From Gnetum montanum (taxonomy: Eukaryota > Streptophyta > Gnetopsida > Gnetales > Gnetaceae), in the NCBI GenBank assembly GCA_015680685.1, contig MNCI01017909.1:115546-179545 (forward strand): a DNA stretch of 64,000 nt, read 5' to 3'. The translations under genes were made by a program, and so were the position numbers. Below are positions 12,060-25,059 of this stretch, piece by piece; position 1 is the first letter of the stretch, and each line of letters starts with the position of its first letter. The notes beneath the pieces are model-generated. The model saw only the letters and a program-made list of their open reading frames with translations. It was not told the origin of the DNA and made no database searches.

Positions 12060-13140
12060 AAGATGCTCATGAGGGCCCTTGTAAGGGTCATTATGATGGG
12101 AGATGAATAACCATTAAAATATTTCTTGCAAGATATTATTGGCCTACATTTTTTAGGATGCTCATCATTTCATCCAATCTTGTGAGTGTTGCCCATGCAA
12201 TGGGGGGATGATTGCTAAAATGGAGGGTCCACAATAATGGATTCAACCCTTAGAACCCTTCAACATGTGGGGTATTGATTTTATGGGGCCTATTACACCA
12301 ATGTCCAATGGAAAAGTATACATTGTTGTTGTTGTTGACTACTTTACAAAATGGGCAAAAGCAGCCGCTATTATTGACTGTACATCATCTACCGTTGCAT
12401 GATTTGTTCAACAACAAATCATAAATAGGTTTGGTATGCCTCGTGCACTTATTTTCGATAATACTACACATTTTATAGGTGCGACTTCTCGAAAGTTGAT
12501 GCAATGCTTAGGAGCTGAGCATAAGCTGACTACATCATATCATCCTCAAGCAAATGGTCAAGCCAAAGTCACCAATAGGGAGATCACAAAAATATTGACA
12601 CAGACCATTAGCAAATATAGGTAACACTAGAGCACCAAACTGAATGATTCTTTTTGGGCAAAATGCTCCACATGGAAACTCCCTATAGGATACTCTCCCT
12701 ATGACTTAGTGTACGGTAAACTTCCAATGCTTCCTATCCAAGTGGAGCTTCGTACACTATCTACAGCATGTGACCTTAACCTTGACCTCAATCTAGCATA
12801 GAAAGAATGGTCAATGAACCTTAACTTGCTATATGAAAATCAACTAGTCACCCTGTCATCCAATGAATTGTACAAGGTCTTCAACAAGCAACGTCATGAC
12901 CTAAGAATTAGGAAAGTTACATACCAACCAGGAGATAAGGTTCTTTATTGAAATCCCACACATGTGCCACAATGAACTAAATTTCAAATGTTGTGGGAAG
13001 GACCTTATATCATTCATGAAACTTTTTCTTCATGGGCCATGATGATCTATAAACCTAAAAGCCTAGGTAGGAGGTTATTAGTCAACATCTAGCAAACCAA
13101 ACCCTTCCATGAACCCAAAATGGCTAGTACTAACACTACC
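12060..13140 (+). pseudogene. G1 integrase relic
   Basis: It starts with a zinc-binding H2C2-like piece (SCECCPCNGGMIAKMEGP), followed by the core with [30 protein letters not shown] and ALIFDNTTHFIGA, and a clean open stretch 12436-12624. The third acidic residue of the D,D-35-E triad, normally in GQAE, reads GQAK. The C-terminal part follows (YSPYDLVYGKLP, RIRKVTYQPGDKVLY, KFQMLWEGPYIIH). Several TAG/TAA stops interrupt it. Confidence 0.82.
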
Positions 13141-14994
13141 TCTATAAATGGACAACCCTACTCATTATTTTAGATCTCCTCCTTCCAACTCAATCATGGG
13201 GGAGATGGCCACTAATGCTAATCATTATGAGCACTTAGTTCCTTTGTCTTTTTTGTTTTACACATTTTTCATATTTACTTTTTTTTTTACATCATCGTTA
13301 ACATTTTTGTTATTTCCTTGTTTGATTATTCTTGCTCGTCACCTAATAAGTGCTCACGATGGTGGATTGGATTATAATGGTGTTTATTACTAATGTTTGG
13401 TTTTTACCTTTGACTTTCAATGTTGATGCTAAGATATGGTTCTTTTAATAAAATAGGTAATGAGTCCACGTCATCCATTCAACACTATGGTCTCCCTTTG
13501 TTTTGGAGTTGTATTGTCCCTTTTTATAAGCAAACTTATTAATGAATTGGTGGCTTGGTACTTTTCAAACCACAAAAAGATTCAAATGGATTGAAAAGGA
13601 TGTGACTTCAAGTGGATTCGATGTATTTGTGCTGGCTATTCTCTTGGGCACTTGGATGTTTTTCATAGGTTCTCTGCCATTCTGCTTTTGACCAAATATC
13701 AAGAAGTTGACTAAACTAAATAAGTCTTTTCATGGTGTGGTTCTCACACACAAAAAAAAACTAGTGGGAATTCAAAGAACACCCCTTAGACATAATAAAG
13801 AAGCATGGGTTACAAGAAATAGTTATGGCACTACAAAGACATGTTACCCATGCCTAAAGGTTCCCTCTAACTAAGGCCCTTTCTCGCTTCTTGCTTCTCT
13901 ATCTTTCTCTTATTGGAATGGTGGTGACTTTGTAAACGCATTTTTGTTACTATAGGAAGATGGGTTGGTCAAGTGTGTTGATGTGAGGTCACTGGATGTG
14001 GTTAGTTTTAATCTGGATTTGGAATGAATTCTATTAAGTCACCTTAATCACATACTACACAAGGGACTTTACACAACCTTGATTTTTGGATTCCATTCCA
14101 TTCCATTCTCTCTTTCTATATTGCTTTTCATATTCCACCTTATTGCCAATTTTATGATTAGTCTATACCTTGGTTGATGCATTGTTATTCTTTGGTAAAC
14201 TCTTGCGGGTAAGTTATTAATGATTGTTTCCATATGTCATTCCTATTGTTAAGTTCTTTTCCTTAAACATTTCCTACAATCAACTATTTCCCATTTCATC
14301 CCCATCCATGACATCCATTTTTGTTTTATTGGCTTCACCATTCTTCTTCCTCTATTCTTCTTTGTTCTTTTGTTTTCCATCTTATTGCTACTGGAGGTTC
14401 ACTCTTAGTCATGTGGGCCCTGTCATAAATTTTTCATTCCATTACTTATCTCACCTCCTACACCTCAGGTAGTTATTACTTACAAACCTCTAATCCAATA
14501 TCTGCCATACCCACAACCTAACCAGTGCACTTTATATCGAGGCAAGGTATCAACTACATCATATCTTATTTATCCTTACTAATTCGTGATTGTGTTGTGT
14601 GTGCATATGGTGATTACACAAACAATGGACTAGGATAGGAGGGAGCACTCAGGATGGATTGATGTTGGAGTAGATATGCAAGGTACACACTTCATCGTAT
14701 GGCCATGGATGAACAACGGTCTGCATAATTTTGACATCAACAGCAACATGGCTCATTTTCTTTTCTCTCTCTCTCTCCAAGCTGCCAAATAACAGTTTGG
14801 ATGTCATCTATGTACAATGTTCACCACAATGGGTATGAACACCAATGTTGTAATATGTTTGTTGATCCGTTCACCAGGCACTTTGAGTTTGTCATTCCAT
14901 GTTATTGTTAGATTGTCGTATAGTCAATAATCTCATAACTTCCCAATATTTTGTAAAAAGCTCGAGCACGATTTTTCATTCAGTCATGGAGGTA
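13141..14994 (+). other. G1 long 3' non-coding region
   Basis: About 1.85 kb between the end of pol and the 3' LTR with no long frame that I can assign. A block at about 13716-13880 is conserved in G2 (28244-28400) and, inverted, in G3 (about 42668-42835). The end (TCATGGAGGTA before the LTR) takes the polypurine-tract position. Athila elements may carry an env-like frame here, but I see no convincing one. Confidence 0.6.
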
Positions 14995-15813
14995 TGATGA
15001 GCCACGATATCAAGACCACGATATCAGAGCCCACCAAGCGATATCAAACACCTAATGTCAAAACCTATCTCATTGCCTATAAATAAGAGACTAGGGCACG
15101 TGGTTTGGTAGTTAGTTTCCTAGCCCCTTACCCGAACTCTTGCAGTTTTTCATTTTCAGAGTTATAATTATTTCTAAGTGTCCATGGTAGGAGTCATAAA
15201 GTGAATGGATCTTTATTCAAGCATTGTGTACCTGAGCACACCTTGTGTTCAGAAATAAAGATACACTTTGTGATAAACTTTGCAACATTCAAAATAGCTT
15301 ATTTATTACATTTAATGTTATTTACAGTTCTTTAATGCTTTCATTACTTAATTGATGTTGCTTTTATTGATTTGTTAATTTGCAACAAGTAAGCACACTC
15401 AGTACGACCACTTTGAACATACGTGGAACACTTGGTAACCCAGTAATGATTAGCGTTTGGTAATCCCAACAATGTACACTGGTTTAGGATGTGTATGGAG
15501 AGTGGGAACAGATGCTAGTGTTAAGACTAGTTAGAGCATATGTGATTAGTTAAATTAAATTAGTTACTCACTTATTTCATTTCTCCATTTTAAGCACCAG
15601 GAACATAAAACATAAAAAGCATAAAAATCATATACCTCAAGTTTACTTAACCATACAATTGTGCCTTACGAATAAGCTTGGGAAGACAATGATCACATAA
15701 CCTAGCCTTGTTCTGTGAAGGCGCATAAGCACTTAGTCCTTGGAGTTTGACCAAATGGCATGTGAATGCTCGTACTCGTATGGTTGGACGTAGGGGTATC
15801 TCGCCACTCATCA
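14995..15813 (+). repeat. 3' LTR of G1
   Basis: 819 bp, TGATGAG to CTCATCA, followed directly by the duplication CTAGG. It has three exact GATATC sites in its first 60 bp and a TATA box at 15078. Differences from the 5' LTR are mostly C/T and G/A. Confidence 0.92.
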
Positions 15814-15818
15814 CTAGG

Positions 15819-16195
15819 TTACAAAGAAATATAACATTTCCTACATTACACACTAATTATTAACATATTCATCTATTATTTATTTAGATTTTTGAATCAA
15901 CTCAACAAAACCTCCAAATGATTTCTTATGATTTATGTTTCTTGTATAAGGATTATAAAATTGGGAACAAAAAATTTTGGATAGTTTTCCATTTTCCATA
16001 CCTCAACAATACCATAGATTTTAAATTTATTAAAAACATTATGTTGTATAATACCTTCACACTACCAACTACTAATTCATCAATGTTTAAAAATCTATAA
16101 TAAATTCATATTATCTTCTTTGTAAAGCTTTTTGAATACTTAGTTTGAGTAATTATTATGCTACCTTTTACATCCTAAAATGCCACTAAACCTTC
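15819..16195. other. AT-rich flank between G1 and LINE relic
   Basis: Pre-insertion host DNA to the right of G1. No gene or motif is recognised. Confidence 0.4.
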
Positions 16196-16199
16196 TACT

Positions 16200-17560
16200 T
16201 CCACTTCTTTTACTTTCCTCCATTTAACATAACCTTTCACAAGTTCCCTTTTGGTGAGCTCTTCATTAATCCATATTTTATGCTTCATTAAAGTAGATCC
16301 AAATTTTTCTTCATGAAATCGAACAACAATATGCCTAGCTTTATTATTTTTTAGACCTAGAATAGACTACATGTTTAATTTTAGGTGATTTAATCATCAT
16401 CATCATTCTAGCTTTGTCCTAACAAAATAGGGTTAACTACATGAGCTCTTTTTCATGATTCATCTCTATGAATATCTAGATCTTTGTTTATTTGTAGTTT
16501 CTTCAAATCATCTTTGATCAATTTTTCCTATGTCTTTTTTTGTCTTCCTTTTGGTGGCTTCCCTAGAACAGTGATGTAGTAACCTTTGCTTATAGGCTCG
16601 TTATATGATCTTCTTTGCATACCCAAACTATCTAAGTTGTCATTCTTATAACTCATCCAAAATAGAAGTCATTCCAAGTCTTCCTCTAATATATATATTT
16701 TATGTAGTTTATCTCTTCTAGTAACATTGAACATCCATTGAAGTATTTATATTTCTTCCACACTGATTTGTTGTCCATGCCTTCTTTGTACTATCCAACA
16801 TTCAGAATCATATAAGATAGCAAGCCTAATTACTATCCTATAAACCTTCTCCATTTTGACCATCCTACCTTAATTCTATTTCTAATATCTTTGTCAAATT
16901 CAAAATATTATTGAAGGATTGATCCTCCATAACGAAAATTTCTGCAATGAGGAATTTTTTTTCCTTGAAAAGTCACTTCTATTCCACCACTATTTATGTT
17001 GTTATTAAAATTGCATTTCATATATTTTTTCTTACTTCTACTAATTTTTAGACTTTTTGAATCTAGAAAATGTCTCCACTTATTCATTTTAGTAGCAATA
17101 TTTTCCAAATATGTATCCACCAACACAATACCATCTACAAATAACATTCATTAAGGGATTTTATCTTGTATTTCCTTTATTAATTCATCCATAATAATAG
17201 AAAATAGGAAAAGATAACTATATATCCTTGACGTAGACCTACTATGATTGGAAAATCAAATGTCATTCCACAAGATGTTGTAATTTTAGTGGTATTTTCT
17301 TCATACATGTCTTGAATCACTTTAATAGATTTATCAAGGATGCTTTTCCTCTATAAGATCCACCAAATAATATCTCTAGGCACTTTACCATGTACTTTTT
17401 CTAAATCAATCAAGATCATATGTAGATTTTTTCTATGTTTTCTAAATTTTTTCATGAGTTATCATATCTGAATTGTAGATGATGATATAATGTGTTTTAG
17501 ATTTCTATCATAACTATTACTATTTGAGTTAAGTCTTCATTTTCTTTTTCCTCTATTCCA
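16200..17560 (-). mobile_element. RTE-type LINE relic
   Basis: On the minus strand from about 17560 the pieces read LEKVHGKVPREILWW, IKVIQDMYEENTTK and FPIIVGLRQG, then an open segment 17147-16908 with MLFVDGIVLVD (the F(A/V)DD active site, second Asp now Gly). Next come SKSLKISRSKKKYMKCNF and HCRNFRYGGSILQ, and further left KVGWSKWRR. This is the classic layout of plant RTE-like non-LTR reverse transcriptase. The endonuclease part and the ends are not found, and stops are frequent. Confidence 0.78.
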
Positions 17561-18034
17561 ACAAATCAGAGATTACTACGGGTGATGAGAACACAAGACT
17601 CCTTCATAGATATGCTTCTACTTACCATGCTAAGTCTAAAATTTCTCAACAAGAATAGGAGGATGGACCTACTTTTGATTCAAAACCACTTTTTAATATT
17701 TCATGCAATTATTATGTTCATCTCATGGGTACAATGTTTAAGGCTAATAGAGGCTTTATCATTAGAATATCCATTATCATAGTGGTCTATCTATAGTGGC
17801 GAAAGTTCAAAAAAATCATTAATGGCATATCCAATAATAAAGCTACTAACACAAATGTTTTTCCAATAAATTTCTTTAAAATATATTAGGACATTATTGG
17901 TTAAAATTCAGATCATGTTAAAAGCACTTAATATTACACATATTCCTCTTTTGTAAAATAATTACTGAGCCATGAATATTTGTAATTATCAACTTATTAG
18001 TCTCTACACCACTTTTTATTGTAGTACATAAAGA

Positions 18035-18190
18035 ATCATTGCTTAGTTGATTAGAGCATGCAACTTTTCATTTGCAAGTCATAGCTTCAATTCTAATGGC
18101 AATTTTGATCTAACATATTATTATGTTCAACTTAAGATCTACAAAAGTTTCATATTAACTATATATCAAAAACGTACATATAGTCATCTA
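18035..18190 (+). repeat. tRNA-derived SINE-like copy 1
   Basis: GCTTAGTTGATTAGAGC resembles a tRNA A box (RNA polymerase III internal promoter). About 35 bp on, AGCTTCAATTCTA resembles a diverged B box. The tail (TTAACTATATATC ... CGTACATATA) is shared with the copy at 20260-20390, which supports a dispersed family rather than a tRNA gene. There is no tRNA fold or CCA context. Confidence 0.4.
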
Positions 18191-20257
18191 GTTCTAGTCT
18201 TGACATCCCTCCCCCTCTCCCCCTTCCCCTTCTACACAACTCTTTCTAAAACTATTTTAAGGTTTCTTGATTTTTTCATAGAGCTCTATGCACACCAAAC
18301 CTCATTAGGTAGGTTTCTTATTATATGCTTATGTAAATTTTGCCTTCATTAATTACTCCAAACAAGGTTGGTTGCACTATAGATAAATGCATTCTATAAT
18401 AGCTTTTATTAATACTTAATTTTCTACATTTTATATACCTTTAAAACGATCTTAATTGATCTTAAAATTGGACATCAATAAACCTTATGATCATATTTTC
18501 TAGGATGGTGTAGTTTTAAAAAGATTTGATTTATATATCATATGATATGAAAGATGTCTCAATGGTATAGAGATTTGAGGTTCTTACTATTGATAAATAA
18601 TTGTAAGACTAATGATTTTTCAAGTAATAATAATTTTCATAAGAGGAGTGTTTCTATGATTAATAAATTACTTCCAAGTCAGTAATCAATGAAGCTATAA
18701 GCTATGCATCTAGACTATAGAAAATTTGATGCTCAAGTTTTTCTAAAATCAACATGGTCAATGACAATATTACTTGATGGTACTTGCTATTCCCCCTACC
18801 AAAATAAGTTATAAAGGAACTCTTACTTTATCAAGTTAAGCCACTAATCTCATTGATTGTAGGTTAGTACAATTGAAAAGCCTATGTTAGATCATATATA
18901 TGTCTCAAATCCAAAAATTATGCTACCTTTAGTATATGATTCTTCACTCATTTCATTGTATGGGTTTCTTTCAAAGAGAAAGCCCCCACCAAGGTCAACC
19001 TACTTACAATGACCTTGCTAAACTAGTTGGACAGTTATTGTAGAAAATTTGTTGCTTATAAGATACCTCTAGGTTATTTGGAATCTAGATCCTGATCCTT
19101 TTTATATGATGTCTTTTAGTGTTGTTCAGTCATCTATCACTTGCAGATTCTATGTTGTTTAAAATCATTACTCTCTAACTATTGTTACCTAAATCAATGT
19201 CTATTTTTTTGGGTCAACCTCCAATGTAGGATGCTATCATTACTACCAATGATAATAGGAAATAATATATCTTTCTAGAGCTATGCTTGTAGGGTTCCTA
19301 TAACAAAAAAACATTTCTTTTACAACTTCTATAATCATAAGGATAAACTGATGCTTTTGGGATATGCTACAAGGTAATAAAAGAAAGGAAAATAAATAAA
19401 TAGAGGCTTTGATTATATGAGTAGTATTAGTGACATTGTAGTGAACATTTTGTGATTAGCTAGTTATTCTTGAATCCTCAAAGTTTATGGATTCTCATAT
19501 TCCTTTTAGTAATTTGGAACTATTTTAAGTTAATTATACTATGCATCTAATAACCATGTAACTTTAAAGTAGAAATTCTAGGAATTTTAAATTTACCTAC
19601 CTATCTAACTTACTTAATTGCTAACTTTGAGCTTTTACTCAAGTAGTTTTAAAGTATCTTTCACAATTATATTAGTTTTGATAAGAGCTTCAAGACCACT
19701 AATGTCAATGATTATGTAATCTACAAATCATAAATATTTGATGTTATCATCCTTTATTCTTTGGTCTAAAGACCTAAGGAAATTATTCATTAAGATAGAA
19801 ATTCCTCGAATTAAAGCATATCAATTTTGTACCTTTTGCATACTAATTTCAATTGTTAGAAATTAATATATTTGAACTATTATTTCTATATTAACCCCAT
19901 CAACCTCATTTTTGTCTTAAGCTTGTAGTAGCATTAATTATCAAAAAAATATTTTATTTATGTTAGAATGCACTTCTTGAATGCTAATAAGAATACCACA
20001 ATGAAGAAAATACATGTATTCTCTTTCCCAAGCGTAATAAACCTTAAATTGATGGATGTTGATTTGCAAGTATATTACCAAAAAAGATAAGGAACACATT
20101 TTGTGAAGAAGAAGTTCAAGAGAAATAGTTTTTCAACGAGCCATTACTTAGAAACATCAAGAAGAGCTAACCTAAATATCTTAATTACTAAAGAAATTTA
20201 TTTGAATCAAGTACTCAAGGAGCTTGCCTTGCTCTTAAAGTGTATTTAATCCTATCA

Positions 20258-20390
20258 TTCTATAAGCTACTATCCTAGTGGTAAGACTATTAATTTAGTA
20301 ACTTCAAGTTATGGATTCAATTCTAGTTGGCAATATTAAGCTATAAAGTTTGAATTTAACTATATGTCTTAGAGGTACATATTATTTTTT
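20258..20390 (+). repeat. tRNA-derived SINE-like copy 2
   Basis: It has an A-box-like TCCTAGTGGTAAGACT and a B-box-like GGATTCAATTCTAG followed by TTGGCAATATT, then TTTAACTATATGTC and GGTACATATTA. The same order of blocks occurs at 18035-18190. It lies about 100 bp left of the G2 target duplication. Confidence 0.4.
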
Positions 20391-20496
20391 TTAAAATGTT
20401 TCAACCTCTAATAGAACTCTTATCATTATATAAGGCACTTAATAACATACAAATGAAAAAGGCACTCTAGTTTAGCTTAATGAAGCATATCATAAG

Positions 20497-21365
20497 TAAT
20501 GAAACATCAATAAGATGGCTATGTCAATGTAACTCCATTAACATACCTTAAGATGCATTGATGCAAATACATCAAAGTTGATGTAGAAATTGCCTATATA
20601 AATGTGCACACCTCTCACATTAATACCACCTTTCAATCATTTCCTTAGCCAAACTCTTGTAGTTTATTCCAATAGAAGTTAGAATATTTTTCCTCAAAGT
20701 GCTCACAACACAGATTCAAGTGATTATATAGTATTTTATTCAACTTCACATGTACCTCAACACATTTGCATAAGCAAAAATAAAATCAAGATTTCCTCTA
20801 TACATTGCAACACTTGGATTAGCATAACTTTACTTTGTAGCAATTTACTTTACATGTAATTTACTTTCTTGTTATTCAACAATTAATATTATTACTTGTA
20901 AGCAATGTGAGTACGAAAACTTCTAGTAGGATATAATAATGCTTGATAATCCTAGCAGTGGATACTTGGTACAACAAATAGTGTACACTTAGTAACTCAA
21001 CAGTGTTAATATACATTAAGGATATGTATGAAAATTGGGAAAAATACTCCAATTTTAAGCTAGTTATTTAATAAAGTAGTTAATTAGTTATTTAATTTAA
21101 ATATTAAATATTTATTTAATTAATCACTTAATAAGAAAATAAAATAATAAAAAAACTATAAAAATACATATCTTATACCTTAACCACACTTAACCATATG
21201 CATAGATTAACACAAGTGTTGATTGGAAATACAAGAAGTAGCAACTACATAATTCACCATCTATGCATATCAGTCACTTAGGTAAACAAAGCTCATGGAA
21301 TTTGACCAAATCGCATGTACACACTAGTGATCATGTGATTGGGCATAGGAAATACCAATTGCTCA
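20497..21365 (+). repeat. 5' LTR of G2
   Basis: It starts TAATGAAACATC (mutated from TGATGAAACATC) and ends at AATTGCTCA before the primer site. A TATA box TATATAAA lies at 20595-20602 in the context TTGCCTATATAAATG. It is the homologue of 50824-51699. Confidence 0.8.
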
Positions 21366-21368
21366 TTT

Positions 21369-21386
21369 TGGCATTGTTCTGAGGAC
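21369..21386 (+). other. primer binding site of G2
   Basis: TGGCATTGTTCTGAGGAC lies just after the LTR. It corresponds in place to the G1 (TGGTGCCATTGTCGGGGA) and G3 (TGGCGCTGTTTCTGGGGA) sites and fixes the orientation as plus. Confidence 0.65.
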
Positions 21387-21533
21387 TTATTCTAGCTAAG
21401 TGTGCTAAGTACTAGTAGATAGTGAACTCATACAAAGTGGTTGTAAGGAAAACATAATGAATTACCTTTTAAAAATAATAATATTATTACTATATCAATT
21501 CACACTTTATCAAAAAAACTAAAATGGATTCTT

Positions 21534-23460
21534 CTCGTAGGAATGATTCACCACCACTTGTTCATAATCCTAATCAGTAGCATTATAGATTTAAAAGAAC
21601 TACTAATGAAAAATCTCAATAGCTAAAACTAATCTATACACATCCAGATCCCTACTATCTAGATTTCACTTTCATTCTCCATTAGGATAAAAAACTACAC
21701 TGGAGGAATATGAAGGGTAACATTTTATTACCTTCCAATCAATCTATTCCCACAATGATCATGGCAAATCTCATGAAGTTGGGGATCAAATCATCAAGCC
21801 CAAAGTATGACGTAACAAATCATATCTCTAGATATTATCAGCCAATGAACACCTAGATTAGAAAATATTGACATATGGAGACACACTATGAAGCCTCCAA
21901 GGATAAGAAACTCCTGACACCATTATTTCTACAATCACAAAAGAAGAACCCTAAATTTTTCTTAGGGCAATCTCAACATCAACATCCTCCTCCTTTTGAT
22001 GAGGAAGACACACTTCACCAATGATTATAATCAACCTTGGCGAATAACTGGGGTGAGGTAAGGATAGAGTCCAAAAATAGGAGAACTTCAAGACAAAGTT
22101 CTACTAGTCATTCATAAAAAGAAAAAGAAAAAGGATAATCAAAGGTCCATAGGAGGACCAGTAGGCACCACTCTCCCAGCCCTCCAACTTCACCATCATC
22201 CTTATCATCAAACTCAGATAGAAGGGACCATGACCAAGATAGAAAAAGGAATGATCAAGACATAGATGGAGATGATCAAAAATCCCATCATAGTGATGAG
22301 AAAAAAGAGTATACTCAACTACAAGAGGAAGAGGATCATCATTAGGAATGAAGACATAGTTGGTCACATCATAGGAGATATGGAAATGATATGGGCCACC
22401 ATGAATGCAATGACTATTAAGAAGTATTGTTGCTACAAGGAACATTATTAATATCTTAGAAACAATTCAAATTTCTACCACGCATTAGAGATATAGCTAA
22501 ATCAAATGACTTCATATAAATAATATTTCTAAGTTTGAAGGAAGATACAATGCTAATCTGCAACATCACTTACAAGCCTTCCATGGTGCCTATGCCTTGC
22601 AAAACATTGAGGTAGAAACTCAAACTATTTTCAAGCATACTCATTAAAGAAGTTGAAAGTTGTTATTGGTCCTTGAAGCTAGAATTCATTCACAAATGGA
22701 ATACAATGCTAGAGTTATTCAATGATAAGTAACATACATGCTCCAAGGTATCCAACCTAAAAAAAATCCAAGGATAAAAATAAGATAATCATGAATCCTT
22801 GGATACATCCTTGAGCAAGTATTACTCTCTCTTAACCAATGCCCAAATCATGGGTTTTCTCAAAGGGAACAGCTTTGCCATGTGATAGATGGGCTCCAAA
22901 ATAAAACTAGATAAACTCTTGGGATTTATGCCCAAGGGAAATTATCTAAGATGAGCATTCATTATATCTTAAGACTAATTGATCAAGTGACAAAGGAAGA
23001 AGAAGAGCTTCAAAAATAAGAAAGTGTAAAGGAATACAATAGGGACCCCTCCATTGACAAAAGGAATGTACATTTCTGCAATTTAGAGGAGGAAGCACTA
23101 TTAGATAAAGTGGTGCAAAGGAAAATCTTGCCAATTCAAAAATCTATTATAGAAATATTGGATAATGTAGACAAAATGTGGAACTCCTTAGATGAGAAGT
23201 TCCAAATAGCTCTCAAGATTGTGAAAGAGAAAATAGAGTAGAAGAATAGAGATAAAGATAGGAGGATAAGAAAAGGTACATGCATAGACTATTATCAATA
23301 CAAAGATAAGGCTATAGTGGTACATTAGGTTGTAGATTCTAAAATAAATGATGAAGGATGTGGCATATGCCACTATGAACATCCCAAGAAATGCTATCAT
23401 GTAGTGTCACATCTGCAAGAATTTGGAGTATATGCTTTAAATCCAAAATTGGCAAAAAGG
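21534..23460 (+). pseudogene. G2 gag relic
   Basis: An ATG at 21534 begins MDSSRRNDSPP, parallel to the G3 gag start. Further on are a Ser-rich low-complexity stretch (about 22140-22230), a capsid-like YNANLQHHLQAFHGAYALQN (about 22552-22605), and a knuckle CGICHYEHPKKC (CX2CX3HX3C, about 23362-23400) followed by SHLQEFGVYALNP. Frames are broken throughout. The minus-strand open frames overlapping this region have no independent support. Confidence 0.68.
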
Positions 23461-24039
23461 TAATCATTTGGGAGATTTCCTTACTCAACATAGTAATATC
23501 CAAGTGGAGCATCACCTTAACCTCAGAAACATTATTAGCAATGGAAAAATCTACATTTGTGGGAGATGCCATCATCATGCTAGTAATATCCTTACCAACA
23601 ATCAAATCCATATGGATATTTTTTCTAACAACCCATATCTCCTCATGGCTCTATAAGCCACACTCCTCTCTCCCATTACTACTATTTCCAAAAATATCAT
23701 TGAACACATGCTTTGTAAACAAAGTCTACTTCCACTTATCCTTTTCCTTATCCACCAACTCACCCTACACCCTCTAATATTACTCCCTTACCACCTACAT
23801 CACCTGTGCAAGGGAAAATTCCACTGCAACCTCAAAAATGAAATGTAATGAGGGATATAAAATTACAACTAGATAACACTCTAAGTGGTTTTGAGCATAA
23901 GCCTTGAAAACGGCCTTTCCTTAGATACAATAGTCTACCTAAACCCTTACAAATATTTGTGGCTACTAATCCTATAGCAATCACTTCTAAAGTTACCATT
24001 AAGCATCCTTTAAAACAAAAATCCTATAATGTTCATACT

Positions 24040-24500
24040 TTCATGTTGACTCATACAATAATAGATTAGATCAAAGCAAGACACCTTTCCAAAAAAATAT
24101 TTGATCCTAAGAGTCCCTTAATTTATTTACAGATTCTAGGAAATGATCCATGAAAGGCTCTACTAGAATCATGTTCTAGGATAAACTTAACTTAATTTTT
24201 CAAGATATGGATAAGACTTGAAACCTACCTCCACTCAAGAAATGCAATATCATATTGGAGCTTACAAATCAATCCATCACTCTTTCCTTAGGATTGGCGG
24301 AGGATATTATGACCATCATTTATTATTGGTCTTATCCAACAAATTTCCTAGTCATCCATGTGGACAACTGCAAGGAAGGCTTTACTATTATCATGGAAAG
24401 GACTTGGCTTAACATAATTGCTAGCAAGAAGAACATCAAAGATCTTTCCTTGAAAATCTCTAAGAAAAATAACTTTAAAAATAGACAAGAAGTGAGTTTC
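24040..24500 (+). pseudogene. G2 protease relic
   Basis: It is aligned by order and by MLTHTIID, IKARHLSKKIFDPKSPLIYL and the following ALLESCSRINL. The expected catalytic Asp-Ser-Gly reads Glu-Ser-Cys here, so the active site is lost. Stops and a frameshift follow. Confidence 0.6.
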
Positions 24501-25059
24501 ATGCATTGCATATAGTAACACAAGGTTTCATTGTATGTAAAAGATATGGGCAATGAAAATTACATCCATCATAGTATGCAATACATGTGCCGAAACATCA
24601 AATATTAAAAGATACCTATATGTAGGAGCCACAAGTTAGAAAGCTATCCAATGGTTGACAACATATGATAGCGCTATTTCAATGATATGCATGAAGCCAA
24701 CAGAGCTTCTCACAAGTGCTTATATTAATAACATGGATGAAATGAAGTAGATTCATGACCAACTCTCCCACAAATAAGTATAAATGGATTAGAGAAAGAT
24801 GGAAATCCCTGATCATTTTCAATAAGAGCCCCTTGAACTCAAGGCTTTACCAACAACATTGAAATATATTTTCTCAATAATGACTATTAATGTTAACCTC
24901 ACCAAAGAATAAAAAGAAAAGTTGCTAAAATTTATAAAAAAATGACCAATAGCTTTTTCCCAATTATATCATCAATTAATTGGAATAGATTCGTGCATAT
25001 GCTAGCACCATATCATCACTATCAAGTTGAGGTAGCAGCAAATGACATTGAATCTAAAG

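Larger units (their letters stand above)
6007..15813 (+). mobile_element. full-length Ty3/gypsy element G1 (Athila/Tat-like)
   Basis: Two LTRs (6007-6851 and 14995-15813), both starting TGATGAG and ending CTCATCA, flank an internal region with primer site, gag, protease, reverse transcriptase, RNase H and integrase in gypsy order. About 1.8 kb of non-coding sequence precedes the 3' LTR. A perfect 5-bp target duplication CTAGG lies at 6002-6006 and 15814-15818, so both ends are intact. The coding region is broken by many stops, so it is dead or dependent on others. LTR copies differ at several percent, mostly transitions. The family is judged from the long primer site, the gag knuckle type and the FMDD motif. 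Confidence 0.93.
17580..20490. other. unassigned AT-rich region with SINE-like copies
   Basis: About 2.9 kb without a coding frame I recognise, apart from two SINE-like sequences listed separately. Short open frames (for example 17582-17782 and 18047-18352) have no recognisable motif. A pyrimidine run of CCCTCCCCCTCTCCCCCTTC type lies near 18210-18230. Confidence 0.4.

Noticed and set aside
13141-14994. env-like third ORF in G1
   Set aside because: Athila elements may carry one here, but the longest frames (81-82 codons) are T-rich hydrophobic runs without a shared counterpart in G2 or G3.
18035-18110. tRNA gene
   Set aside because: The A- and B-box-like motifs are diverged, no cloverleaf can be drawn, and a related copy with the same tail lies 2.2 kb away, which suits a SINE relic.
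22104-22445. Minus-strand frame of 113 codons in G2 as a gene
   Set aside because: It is the antisense of the Ser/Asp/His-rich gag stretch. Composition explains the openness and no motif is present.
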